Shown here: positions 39,783-48,239 of the stretch, one piece after another
How the letters are laid out: each line of letters starts with the position of its first letter
Position numbering within the stretch: position 1 is the stretch's first letter
From: Bacillus norwichensis
GTDB taxonomy: Bacteria; Bacillota; Bacilli; Bacillales; Bacillaceae_C
Assembly: GCF_014836955.1 (NCBI RefSeq)
Contig: NZ_JACSPV010000016.1
Location: 1 to 64,000 of the forward strand
Reading direction: 5' to 3'
DNA length: 64,000 nt
The notes under the pieces: generated by a model
Told to the model about the DNA's origin: nothing
What the model saw: only the letters and a program-made list of their open reading frames with translations
Database searches by the model: none
Made by a program: the position numbers and the translations under genes

Positions 39783-40057
39783 TAGGGGCTTCAAGACTAT
39801 TTTTAAGAAACGGTAAAAACGAAATAGGGAAGTTAATACCACAGAGAGCGGACAACCTTTACAGCCTTTATTTTTAGGAGATATTAGGTATTCCTCATTA
39901 CCTATAAATCCCATTCTGCTATTCTAGGTTATTCTAAGAATTCCATCGTCTTTCCGGGCGATTTTTTATTTTTATTGAAAAAACTTTTACGAATTTTAAG
40001 CCATATGGAACTTTCAATTGTCTAATAGATATAGGGCAAAAAAAGAGAGGGTGAATT

Positions 40058-40579
40058 ATGATTATACGCTTAGTGAAAAAAGCTCAGAAAGGGAATGACA
40101 AAGCCTTTTTAAAGATTTTTCAACAATCTGAGGAAGACATTTATCGAATGGCTTTTGTATATGTCAAAAATCAAGAAGATGCTTTAGATGTTGTTCAAGA
40201 AGTAGCATATCAGTCGTTTAAAAAGATACATACATTGAAAAAACCCGAGTACTTCAAAACGTGGTTGATGAAAATGACGATCAACTGTGCAGTTAATATG
40301 GTTAAAAAAAATATGAAAGTGATTCAATTAATACCCGAGTTTGAAGAATTCGTTGGCTCAGATGATGAAGATATTCCTCTTTCATTAACATTACAAAATT
40401 TGATAGACACGTTACAAGATAATGAGAAGAGTATTGTTCTGTTGAGGTTTTATCAAAATTTTACGTTTAAAGAAATATCAGAGGTATTAGAGATCCCACT
40501 TGGTACGGCTAAATCGGTATTATATCGGGCATTAGATAAACTTCGCAAGAAGTTTAAGGAGGCTGATCTTGGTGAGTAA
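40058..40579 (+). CDS. ECF-type RNA polymerase sigma factor
   Basis: This 173-aa group IV sigma factor has region 2 (EEDIYRMAFVYVKNQEDALD, then VVQEVAYQSFKK) and region 4 (FYQNFTFKEISEVLEIPLGT, then AKSVLYRALDKLRKKF). It resembles SigV/SigW-like factors paired with DUF4179 anti-sigma proteins. The ATG has GAGAGGGTG upstream. It overlaps the next gene by 8 nt. The signal and regulon are unknown. Confidence 0.92.
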   Translation: MIIRLVKKAQKGNDKAFLKIFQQSEEDIYRMAFVYVKNQEDALDVVQEVAYQSFKKIHTLKKPEYFKTWLMKMTINCAVNMVKKNMKVIQLIPEFEEFVGSDDEDIPLSLTLQNLIDTLQDNEKSIVLLRFYQNFTFKEISEVLEIPLGTAKSVLYRALDKLRKKFKEADLGE

Positions 40580-41891
40580 TAAGATAAAGCAGGAATTAGA
40601 AAAAATTGAAATTCCAAATGAATTACATGAGAGGTCAAGATTTGGTGTAATGAAGGCGAAATCAGAAAAACCAAAAAGGAAATTAAAAAAGTTAGCGATT
40701 CCTTTGATAGCCTCTGCATTGGTAGTATTTTCGGCTGGGGTAGGGGCGGCCCGTATACCAAGCTTTAATAATTTAATAGCTACTGTCAGTCCTGAAATCG
40801 CATTAATGCTTCAACCTATTGAGATCAGCGACGAAAATGATGGAATTAAAATGGAAGTGGTTGCTGCGATGAATGATAATGAAATGGCAATTATTTATGT
40901 TACGTTACAAGATTTAACGGGTAACAGGATTGATGAAACTCTTGACCTTTACGATTATTCTTTAACTGGTGCTCAAATGTTTAATAGTCGAATTGTAGAT
41001 TATGATAAAAAAACAAACACTGCTACGGTAAGAATCCAAGGAAATGGCGGGGATAACCTTAACAATGGAAAAGTGAAATTGCGTATTAATTCCTTTCTTA
41101 GCGATAAACAAACATTTGAAGTCGCAGTTGATGCCAATCTTTCAGAAATCACAAGTAATCCACCTCAAACGATTCAACTCGATATGAATGACATTCCGGG
41201 CGGTGGTGGAAATTTGTATCAAAAGCTACAAGATCAAGGGATAATACAGGTTTTAAAGCCAAATAAGCTTGAAATGCCTCTTCCAGAAATAGAGTTTATG
41301 CCTATTACAAATATGGGCATCATTGATAATCACCTTCATATTCAAGTGAGGTGGAATAAGGGGAATATTGATGATCATGGTTATTTTTATTTTGTTGATG
41401 ATTCAGGTAATGAAATACATCCTACTAATATCACTTTTGGAATAGATGAAGCAGGACATACCAACTATGGTGATGGATATACTGAATATATTTTTGATAT
41501 AGATAGTGTAGATTTTGAAGAACAAGAATTAATTGCACATTTTGTTTCTAACGGAGAATATACAACAGGGAACTGGAATACTACTTTTAAAATGCGATCT
41601 GTTCAAGACGAAATGAATAGTGACTTTCATAAAAACTTTGGAACATGGAGTTCGAAAAATATTTCTATTTCACCATTAGGAGTAACTTTATACGGTAACG
41701 GTAAATTCAACGATTCAATCGAAATCGATGTAAGGGCTAAAATGACCGATGGCAGTGTTCAAACTTTAGATTCTATGACTAGCTTTAGTGAGGAAGGAAA
41801 GGTTAAAGTTAAATTCATACCATCTTTACCTTTAGAGGTTTCAAAGATTAGATCAATCAATATTGACGGTAAGGACATAGAATTGAAATGA
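40572..41891 (+). CDS. DUF4179 transmembrane protein, probable anti-sigma factor
   Basis: This 439-aa protein has an N-terminal cytoplasmic segment of about 35 residues with ELEKIEIPNELHERSRFGV. One transmembrane helix follows (LAIPLIASALVVFSAGVGAA), then a large extracytoplasmic region typical of DUF4179 proteins. These are usually encoded after an ECF sigma gene and hold it inactive. GTG 40572 is preferred over TTG 40569 on spacing from AAGGAGG. The overlap with the sigma gene supports coupled expression. Confidence 0.85.
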   Translation: MSNKIKQELEKIEIPNELHERSRFGVMKAKSEKPKRKLKKLAIPLIASALVVFSAGVGAARIPSFNNLIATVSPEIALMLQPIEISDENDGIKMEVVAAMNDNEMAIIYVTLQDLTGNRIDETLDLYDYSLTGAQMFNSRIVDYDKKTNTATVRIQGNGGDNLNNGKVKLRINSFLSDKQTFEVAVDANLSEITSNPPQTIQLDMNDIPGGGGNLYQKLQDQGIIQVLKPNKLEMPLPEIEFMPITNMGIIDNHLHIQVRWNKGNIDDHGYFYFVDDSGNEIHPTNITFGIDEAGHTNYGDGYTEYIFDIDSVDFEEQELIAHFVSNGEYTTGNWNTTFKMRSVQDEMNSDFHKNFGTWSSKNISISPLGVTLYGNGKFNDSIEIDVRAKMTDGSVQTLDSMTSFSEEGKVKVKFIPSLPLEVSKIRSINIDGKDIELK

Positions 41892-41928
41892 TTGATTAAA
41901 GACCATACACAGCGATGGGGGGATATGA

Positions 41929-42324
41929 TTGGCAAGGGGACTGCTTCATCATATTGAAATAAACGTATTTAACTTAAGTAAATCCATTGATTTTTGGGGC
42001 TGGTTTCTCGAAGAACTGGGATACAGCTCCTTTCAGGAATGGGAAAGTGGGCGAAGTTGGATAAAGGATGATACATACATCGTTTTTGTGCAAACGGAAG
42101 AGCGATTCTTGGATATCCCTTATCATAGATGCCGAATAGGTCTTAATCATTTAGCATTTTATGCAGCTTCACGACAACATGTAGATGATCTTACAGAAAA
42201 ATTGGAGGAAAAAGGAGTTTCTATTCTTTATAAAGACCAGCATCCTTTTGCAGGTGGAGATGATCATTATGCTGTTTATTTTGAGGATCCAGACAGAATA
42301 AAAGTTGAACTTGTAGCACCTTAA
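41929..42324 (+). CDS. VOC family (glyoxalase/bleomycin resistance-type) protein
   Basis: This 131-aa vicinal-oxygen-chelate protein has paired beta-alpha-beta modules: HHIEINVFNLSKSIDFWGWF with a metal-ligand His, then LNHLAFYAASRQHVDDL, and YFEDPDRIKVELV with the metal-ligand Glu. It could be a lyase or dioxygenase. The substrate is unknown. The TTG start at 41929 follows GGGGGGA. No functional link to the upstream sigma/anti-sigma pair is evident. Confidence 0.88.
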   Translation: MARGLLHHIEINVFNLSKSIDFWGWFLEELGYSSFQEWESGRSWIKDDTYIVFVQTEERFLDIPYHRCRIGLNHLAFYAASRQHVDDLTEKLEEKGVSILYKDQHPFAGGDDHYAVYFEDPDRIKVELVAP

Positions 42325-42419
42325 ATAGGTACCAAATGAGTACGATTATTGAATGTCTAATTTTTCACTCGAAACCTTCTGAGCTCTGTTCCCGTATATT
42401 ACATGAGGGGTGAACAGAT

Positions 42420-43559
42420 GTGAAGAAGGTTCTTTGGATTATTGCCATAGTGTTGTTGATTGCGGTATTAATCATAGGTTTTGGCATTTGGTTTATTAAA
42501 AACGAATTTAAAGAAGATGATCCCGAATTTGTTCTCCAGTTGATTAAAGAGCAGGCAGATTCAAAAAATATTGCTTTATCAATCATGCATAATGAAAAGC
42601 AGATGGCTAATGTTAACAGTGATGAGCCTCTGCCATTAGCCAGCACGATGAAGATTATTATAGCGATTGAGTACGCACAGCAAGCCGCCGAAGGAACAAT
42701 CAATCCTGAAGAAACAGTAAGCCTTCAAGAATTAGAGAAGTACTATATTCCGAAGACGGATGGCGGTGCCCATCAGGCATGGATTGATTCTTTAACCTCA
42801 TTGGAACAGGTGACGATGAGCGAAGTAGCCAATGGGATGATTACCTTTAGCTCCAATGCAAATACGGATTTTCTTATTAATCTGTTAGGGCTGGACCATA
42901 TCAATGATGTTCTTATCCAAACCGAGCTTTCTGATCATGAGCTGATCTACCCAATTGGAGCCGGGATGTTTCTTCCCAAAACAATAATGGAAGAAAGGAA
43001 TTTGTCCGAGAAGGAAGCATTAAAGGTGCTGAAGGACATGCCTTTGGATGACTATCGGGCAAAAGCGAACGAAATATTTAAGAGTTGGAATGAGATGCCA
43101 CCAACATCCAAAGAGAAAAAGGAATTGGCTTCAGCCTTTGATATGAAATTCCAAAAAGTTTGGTCTGATCGTTTAACAAGAGCAACGACAAGTGACTATG
43201 TCTCACTGATGGAAAAATTAAATGGAAAACAGTATTTTTCCAGGGAAACGCATACCTTTCTTGATCCTGTTATGGAAGGATTGATGCAAAATCCACAAAA
43301 TCGTGAGTGGCTCAAACATGCGGGGCAAAAAGGTGGTTCGACGGCCTTTGTATTAACAAAAGCCATGTATGCAGAGGATAAGAAAGGTAACCGGACAGAG
43401 CTTGTTCTTTTTGCGAATGATCTGGGTACAATTGAACAAATGCAGCTGACAAAAAAATTGAACAGTTTTCAACTTGAAATTTTGACAGACCCTTCTTTCC
43501 GTTCAAAAGTAGAAAAAGAATTAGGAGCTTTGAATTCGGTTAATCAAATTGAATATTAG
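42420..43559 (+). CDS. Membrane-anchored serine hydrolase (beta-lactamase-like)
   Basis: This 379-aa protein has an N-terminal membrane anchor (VLWIIAIVLLIAVLIIGFGI) and a class A beta-lactamase/PBP-like fold. It keeps an SxxK motif (ASTMK), an SxN-like motif (SSNANTD) and a KGGST motif near 310. Whether it acts on peptidoglycan, an ester or a beta-lactam is not determinable. The GTG start at 42420 follows GAGGGGTG. Confidence 0.85.
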   Translation: MKKVLWIIAIVLLIAVLIIGFGIWFIKNEFKEDDPEFVLQLIKEQADSKNIALSIMHNEKQMANVNSDEPLPLASTMKIIIAIEYAQQAAEGTINPEETVSLQELEKYYIPKTDGGAHQAWIDSLTSLEQVTMSEVANGMITFSSNANTDFLINLLGLDHINDVLIQTELSDHELIYPIGAGMFLPKTIMEERNLSEKEALKVLKDMPLDDYRAKANEIFKSWNEMPPTSKEKKELASAFDMKFQKVWSDRLTRATTSDYVSLMEKLNGKQYFSRETHTFLDPVMEGLMQNPQNREWLKHAGQKGGSTAFVLTKAMYAEDKKGNRTELVLFANDLGTIEQMQLTKKLNSFQLEILTDPSFRSKVEKELGALNSVNQIEY

Positions 43560-43591
43560 GTTATAATAGGATTGAAGCAAAAAACATTTGT

Positions 43592-43667
43592 AAAAGCGAA
43601 CAAAAATATGGGAATTAATGATAATGTTCGTATTTCACTTGACGTGCGGAATCTGCACTAATAAAAT
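43592..43667 (+). promoter_or_regulatory. purA promoter with candidate PurR boxes
   Basis: TTGACG (43639-43644), a 17-nt spacer and TAAAAT (43662-43667) form a SigA promoter 51 nt before the purA ATG. AATGTTCGTATTT (43623-43635), just upstream of the -35, matches the inverted PurBox consensus AWWGTTCGGWWWT at 12 of 13 positions. A second, opposite-facing site, AAAAGCGAACAAA (43592-43604), has two mismatches. PurR repression of purA is established in B. subtilis. Confidence 0.65.
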
Positions 43668-43718
43668 ATAAATGTTCTATATTAGGGTTCACCATAAACC
43701 GTCGGAGGTGCTGTTTGC

Positions 43719-45005
43719 ATGTCATCAGTAGTAGTTGTCGGTACACAATGGGGAGATGAAGGAAAAGGGAAAATCACGGACTTTTTATCCGAAAACGCAG
43801 AAGTGATTGCCCGATATCAAGGAGGCAACAATGCCGGCCATACAATTCAATTCAACAATGTGACATATAAACTGCATTTAATTCCATCGGGGATTTTTTA
43901 TATAGATAAGATCAGTGTGATAGGAAACGGGATGGTTGTAGATCCTAAAGCTCTTGTTCAAGAACTCGCATATTTGCACGGACATTCCATTTCTACGGAT
44001 AATTTGCGAATCAGTAACAGAGCGCATGTCATTCTTCCATACCATATTAAAATTGACGAAGTGGAAGAAGAACGTAAGGGTGCAAACAAAATCGGTACAA
44101 CCAAAAAAGGAATCGGCCCTGCATACATGGATAAAGCTGCACGTATCGGAATCCGGATTGCCGACCTTTTGGATCGCGAAGTCTTTGAGGAAAAATTGAA
44201 ACGCAATCTTGAAGAGAAAAACCGTCTGTTACAGCGTTTTTATGAAACAGAAGGTTTCACTCTGGAAGAAATTCTGAATGAATATTATGAGTACGGTCAA
44301 CAGTTCAAGGACTATGTATGTGATACATCAGTTGTCCTTAATGATGCGCTTGATGAAGGCAAACGTGTCCTTTTTGAAGGAGCTCAAGGCGTCATGCTAG
44401 ATATCGACCAAGGAACTTATCCGTTCGTTACATCATCCAACCCGGTTGCGGGAGGAGTAACGATTGGCTCTGGCGTTGGACCAACGAAAATCGACCATGT
44501 TGTTGGAGTGTGTAAAGCATACACATCCCGCGTGGGAGATGGCCCATTCCCAACAGAACTGAAAGGTGAGATCGGTGACCGAATCCGTGAAGTGGGCCGT
44601 GAATATGGCACAACAACAGGACGCCCGCGCCGTGTCGGCTGGTTCGACAGTGTTGTTGTTCGCCATGCCCGCAGAGTCAGTGGATTGACGGATCTTTCTT
44701 TGAACTCCATCGACGTGTTGACAGGAATTGAAACGGTAAAAATTTGTACAGCATACGATTATAAAGGCACATTAATCAAAGAATATCCGGCTAACTTGAA
44801 CATTTTAAAAGATTGCAAGCCTTTATATGAGGAACTTCCTGGTTGGACAGAGAATATCACAGGTTGTAGAACATTAGATGAATTGCCTGCAAATGCGCGT
44901 CATTATCTTGAGCGTGTATCCCAATTAACAGGCGTACCTCTTTCCATCTTCTCAGTGGGACCAGATCGTTCACAGACCAATATAGTGAAGAGTGTGTGGA
45001 GGTAG
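43719..45005 (+). CDS. purA: Adenylosuccinate synthetase
   Basis: PurA (428 aa) joins IMP and aspartate with GTP to give adenylosuccinate, the first step from IMP to AMP. The GTP-binding [12 protein letters not shown] is at residues ~11-22. NNAGHTI, the IMP-binding [11 protein letters not shown] and [13 protein letters not shown] are conserved. CGGAGGTG lies upstream of the ATG. Its terminator is about 410 nt downstream, beyond two repeat elements. Confidence 0.98.
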   Translation: MSSVVVVGTQWGDEGKGKITDFLSENAEVIARYQGGNNAGHTIQFNNVTYKLHLIPSGIFYIDKISVIGNGMVVDPKALVQELAYLHGHSISTDNLRISNRAHVILPYHIKIDEVEEERKGANKIGTTKKGIGPAYMDKAARIGIRIADLLDREVFEEKLKRNLEEKNRLLQRFYETEGFTLEEILNEYYEYGQQFKDYVCDTSVVLNDALDEGKRVLFEGAQGVMLDIDQGTYPFVTSSNPVAGGVTIGSGVGPTKIDHVVGVCKAYTSRVGDGPFPTELKGEIGDRIREVGREYGTTTGRPRRVGWFDSVVVRHARRVSGLTDLSLNSIDVLTGIETVKICTAYDYKGTLIKEYPANLNILKDCKPLYEELPGWTENITGCRTLDELPANARHYLERVSQLTGVPLSIFSVGPDRSQTNIVKSVWR

Positions 45006-45385
45006 AAAAGCGGAAGGCGCCGTTTAGCGACGTACAGACTGGAAGACTCCTGACGAGATAAAGGAAACACGGCGACGAAGGCCGCCTCAAGCCGCCACGT
45101 CCTGTGGCTTCGGTGGCACTAGGACGTCCTGTCCGTCGGCAGGCTCAGAGAGCGACATTCTGTCGCTTCGATTGCACTAGTATATCTTCTATACGTCGGA
45201 GCCGATGTTGACTTATCGTAGGAAGGAGAAGGAAGTCTGCTAGTCGCTGGCGCCTGTAGCTGGACAAAAGGAAAAACGAAAGGCGTTGTTTACCGATGTA
45301 CAGACTGAGGTGAAATGCGGAAACGCCTTGCTTAGCTCCAACAAGCATAAGACGATTCCCGAGGAAGCGTTCCTCAGCCGCCATT
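45003..45385 (+). repeat. Two dispersed repeats after purA, with a 29-nt hairpin array
   Basis: Element 1 (45006-45265) begins AGAAAAGCGGAAGGCGCC and ends GGCGCCTGTAGCTGGACA, sharing long blocks with the copy at 16470-16622. Between CACGGCGA and GAGCCGATGTTGAC it carries about four imperfect 29-nt units (from 45093, 45122, 45151 and 45180). Each contains a hairpin such as CCAC-GTCCT-GTGG or GCGACA-TTC-TGTCGC, and several have a spacer ending CTAG. Element 2 (45268-45385) begins GGAAAAACGAAAGGCG and ends with GTTCCTCAGCCGCC, as in the gyrB-gyrA gap. Confidence 0.8.
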
Positions 45386-45416
45386 TGACAACAAAAGTAT
45401 ATATCATTTAAGTAAG

Positions 45417-45447
45417 GCATGGGGTTTTATAACTCCATGCTTTTTTT
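45417..45447 (+). terminator. purA terminator
   Basis: GCATGGGGTT and AACTCCATGC pair around a short loop and seven T residues follow. It is the first clear terminator after purA, so the repeats would be transcribed as the purA 3' UTR. From here to the VWA gene (45448-45646) nothing else is visible. Confidence 0.8.
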
Positions 45448-45646
45448 ATGGACAGGTTTTGCTTAAATGATCTGTTCGTACTTTTTAGGTAGAAATCCCT
45501 GCTAGCAACGTACATATACAATGCTTTCTTCCTAGCCTTTACAAGTTCTTTCTTAGTAAAAAAGGATGAATCCTATCCGTTTCGTTACTCCTTACGAAAA
45601 TCCAAGTTAGAATAGGCTTAAGATTCCAATAGAAAGGAAGAAGAAG

Positions 45647-47020
45647 GTGAAAAGATTACTGTTGACAATCTTGGCCGCCGGGGTCATTGTTGGCGGCTGT
45701 GGCAAGGCGGAGAAGACAAAAAAAGAGTCCGAGCCTGATCAAGCTGTTAAGGACGATGCCACCGAGGAGACGGAGGTAAAGGACGCCTGGTGGGAAAAAG
45801 AACCAGAATTCTATGAATCGACAGATTTGCCGAGAGAGATGACAGAGGATGAGAAGAACCTCATGAGGAAGCCAGGTGAATTTAGTGGAGAACAATATGA
45901 TGAGCAGGCGGCTATTGAGAAGCTCAAGGAACTTCCTAATCATCTGACTAGTGAGCAATACACAGAGGCAATCCTGAAATTGGTAGCTGAAGATTATCAT
46001 AAGGAAGTTCAGGAATTAATTAAATTTGACCCTACGATTGAGGTCACTGGTACCCGGCCTGATGAGGATATTGACGAGCCGATTGTTAACGGCGTCCATT
46101 ATGCCATTTTATTGGATGCCAGCGGCAGTATGAACGCTCAAAACAAGGGTGGAACAAGAATGGACGAGGCTAAAAGCGCCATCATGAGTTTCATAGATGT
46201 CCTACCTAAGGAAAGTACGGTCTCCCTTCGAGTATACGGGTATGAGGGAACCGGAAGCGATGCAGATAAGGAGCGTTCCTGTGCGTCCACTGAAACGCTT
46301 TATCATGGAGCAAACGATTCGGGCAAGGTGAAGTCTGCTCTGGAACAAGTAAAACCGGCTGGCTGGACACCGATTGGAAAAGCAATTGCCGAGACCAAAA
46401 AGGATATTCCGGAAGATGCCGGTTCCGCCATTGTATATGTGGTAAGTGATGGGATTGAAACATGCGGGGGAGATCCGGTAAAGGAGGCCAAACAACTAGC
46501 TGCGGAAGGAATTAAGCCGATCATCAACATTATCGGTTTCCAAGTGGACAATGAAGCCCAGCAGCTTTTAAAAGAAGTGGCCGAAGCAGGAAACGGTGAA
46601 TTCACATTGGCCAACTCCAAACAGGATGTAGAGAAATATTGGCAAGAAGAGTACCAGCGTTTGATGGATGCATGGGGAAAATGGCAGCGGGAAGGTCTTA
46701 AAGAGGTGGGGGCTAAGCAAAAGGAACTCATGAAGAAAGCGGACGACTTGGGCCAAACCATCATGAAAAAATCTGATATTGAATTTAAGCATGCTGAAGA
46801 TCTCCAGTCTGTCCTTTCAAGAGAAGGGATTCAGGAGGAATACGATATCACAAACAAAGTCTGGAATTTGCTTTATGAACGCCAGAAAAAAAATTGGGGC
46901 TATGGATATGAAACCGGAACGAAAACATGGAGAGAGGCCTATGAAGATGGAAATAAGGTTTGGAGAGAAATCTATTACGAAGGAAACAACAAATGGCAGG
47001 AATATTATCATAAACAATAA
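45647..47020 (+). CDS. VWA-domain lipoprotein
   Basis: This 457-aa protein has a lipoprotein signal ending in the lipobox VGGC, then an acidic linker. A von Willebrand factor A domain spans residues ~150-340 with an intact MIDAS (LLDASGSMN, then TPIGKA and VVSDGIETCGGDP). The charged C-terminal region ends with three tandem 11-12-residue repeats of the type YExGxKxWRE. It probably sits on the outer face of the membrane and binds a protein partner through a metal ion. The GTG start at 45647 follows AAAGGAAG. Its function is unknown. Confidence 0.85.
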   Translation: MKRLLLTILAAGVIVGGCGKAEKTKKESEPDQAVKDDATEETEVKDAWWEKEPEFYESTDLPREMTEDEKNLMRKPGEFSGEQYDEQAAIEKLKELPNHLTSEQYTEAILKLVAEDYHKEVQELIKFDPTIEVTGTRPDEDIDEPIVNGVHYAILLDASGSMNAQNKGGTRMDEAKSAIMSFIDVLPKESTVSLRVYGYEGTGSDADKERSCASTETLYHGANDSGKVKSALEQVKPAGWTPIGKAIAETKKDIPEDAGSAIVYVVSDGIETCGGDPVKEAKQLAAEGIKPIINIIGFQVDNEAQQLLKEVAEAGNGEFTLANSKQDVEKYWQEEYQRLMDAWGKWQREGLKEVGAKQKELMKKADDLGQTIMKKSDIEFKHAEDLQSVLSREGIQEEYDITNKVWNLLYERQKKNWGYGYETGTKTWREAYEDGNKVWREIYYEGNNKWQEYYHKQ

Positions 47021-47182
47021 AGGCTTGCATAGACTATTTTTAACAGTAAAGACAACCAGCTTAAATTGTAAACATTATGTGACAATCTAAGGAAAGTCGT
47101 ATTTTTCTTGTAAAATCATGTCTGTATTTGTTGCACACTCAAAAATCCTATGATAATATACGATTTATTACATCATCCATCA

Positions 47183-47224
47183 AAAAGCATTGCGACGACA
47201 TTGACTCTCGCAGTGCTTTTTCTA
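47183..47224. terminator. Terminator after the VWA gene
   Basis: AAAAGCATTGCGA (47183-47195) and TCGCAGTGCTTTT (47208-47220) form a 13-bp stem with T-rich flanks on either strand. A second hairpin, AAATGATTGG...CCAATCATTT (47234-47260), follows. Confidence 0.8.
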
Positions 47225-47391
47225 TTCTCTAGGAAATGATTGGAAACTAACCAATCATTTTTGCTGTGTCCAGAAATTGCAATAACAAAACGCCACGTCG
47301 AGGCTGTGGTGCATGAAGCATGATCGAGTTACCAGCAGCAAATGGCTGAAAAGCTGTCTATCAAATAAACACTACACTTTGAACCTTTATA

Positions 47392-47439
47392 GGAGTGGTC
47401 CCAGCGGGCTCTTGCCCCATTTGGACTAGTCCTTTTTTT
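47392..47439 (+). terminator. Large terminator-like hairpin in the walR leader region
   Basis: GGAGTGGTCC (47392-47401) pairs with GGACTAGTCC (47423-47432), enclosing a GGGC/GCCC inner stem, and seven T residues follow. It lies 87 nt before walR. The rest of the 505-nt gap contains no gene. The operon promoter may be the AT-rich stretch after it (47441-47500). Confidence 0.7.
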
Positions 47440-47525
47440 ATGATAAAATAGTTAGATTAAGAGACAAAAACAATTTCGTAGAAAATATATGATAAATATT
47501 TGTTGATGGGAGGAGAAAGGGCACT

Positions 47526-48233
47526 GTGGAGAAGAAAATTTTAGTAGTTGATGACGAGAAGCCGATTGCCGATATCCTGCAGTTTAACTTAAAGAAAGAG
47601 GGATTTACGGTACAATGTGCCTATGATGGCGAAGAGGCGCTTGAACTCGTTGAAGAAATGCAGCCAGATATGGTTTTGCTGGATATTATGCTTCCAAGCC
47701 GTGATGGGATGGAGGTATGCAGGGAAATCCGAAAGAAATATGAAATGCCGATTATTATGCTGACTGCCAAGGATTCAGAAATCGATAAGGTTCTTGGACT
47801 TGAGCTTGGCGCAGATGATTATGTAACAAAGCCTTTCAGTACGCGGGAGTTGATTGCGCGGGTGAAGGCGAACTTACGCCGCCATGCACAAATCGCTGAT
47901 CAACTGACAGAAGACGAGAACGATGAAATCACTATTGGTTCACTGACTATTCATCCAAATGCCTATGTTGTATCCAAGAATGGAGAAACCATCGAATTGA
48001 CACACCGTGAATTTGAGCTTCTTCATTATCTAGCAAAGCATAGCGGACAAGTAATGACTCGCGAGCATTTGCTACAAACGGTATGGGGCTATGATTATTT
48101 TGGAGATGTCAGAACAGTAGATGTGACTGTAAGGCGCCTCAGAGAAAAAATAGAAGACAATCCAAGCCACCCTACGTGGATTGTGACGAGAAGAGGAGTA
48201 GGCTACTATTTACGCGTACCTGAACAGGAGTAG
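47526..48233 (+). CDS. walR: Response regulator WalR (YycF)
   Basis: WalR (235 aa) is the essential OmpR-family regulator of cell-wall hydrolase genes in Bacillus and Staphylococcus. The receiver domain has the DD pair (VVDDEKP), the phospho-acceptor Asp in [11 protein letters not shown] and Lys in YVTKPF. The C-terminal winged helix includes [23 protein letters not shown] start at 47526, after GGAGGAGAAAGG. It is first in the walRKHIJ operon. Confidence 0.98.
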   Translation: MEKKILVVDDEKPIADILQFNLKKEGFTVQCAYDGEEALELVEEMQPDMVLLDIMLPSRDGMEVCREIRKKYEMPIIMLTAKDSEIDKVLGLELGADDYVTKPFSTRELIARVKANLRRHAQIADQLTEDENDEITIGSLTIHPNAYVVSKNGETIELTHREFELLHYLAKHSGQVMTREHLLQTVWGYDYFGDVRTVDVTVRRLREKIEDNPSHPTWIVTRRGVGYYLRVPEQE

Positions 48234-48239
48234 TCCCAT

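Noticed and set aside
39990-40057. GGAACTTTCAATTGTC as an autoregulatory ECF promoter of the sigma gene.
   Set aside because: The spacing between the possible -35 and -10 elements is about 9 nt, too short for an ECF promoter.
45093-45208. The 29-nt periodic units could be read as a small CRISPR array.
   Set aside because: The units vary throughout, the conserved part is a hairpin loop rather than a repeat flanking unique spacers, and there are no cas genes.
47391-47439. AGTGGTCCCAGCGGGC before walR looks slightly like a T-box core.
   Set aside because: The conserved T-box sequence and specifier stem are missing, and walR is not an aminoacyl-tRNA-regulated type of gene. A plain terminator explains it.
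45006-47525. A tRNA cluster expected between purA and walR as in B. subtilis.
   Set aside because: I found no T-loop sequence (GGTTCGANTCC or its complement) or tRNA-like fold here; only repeats and the VWA gene.
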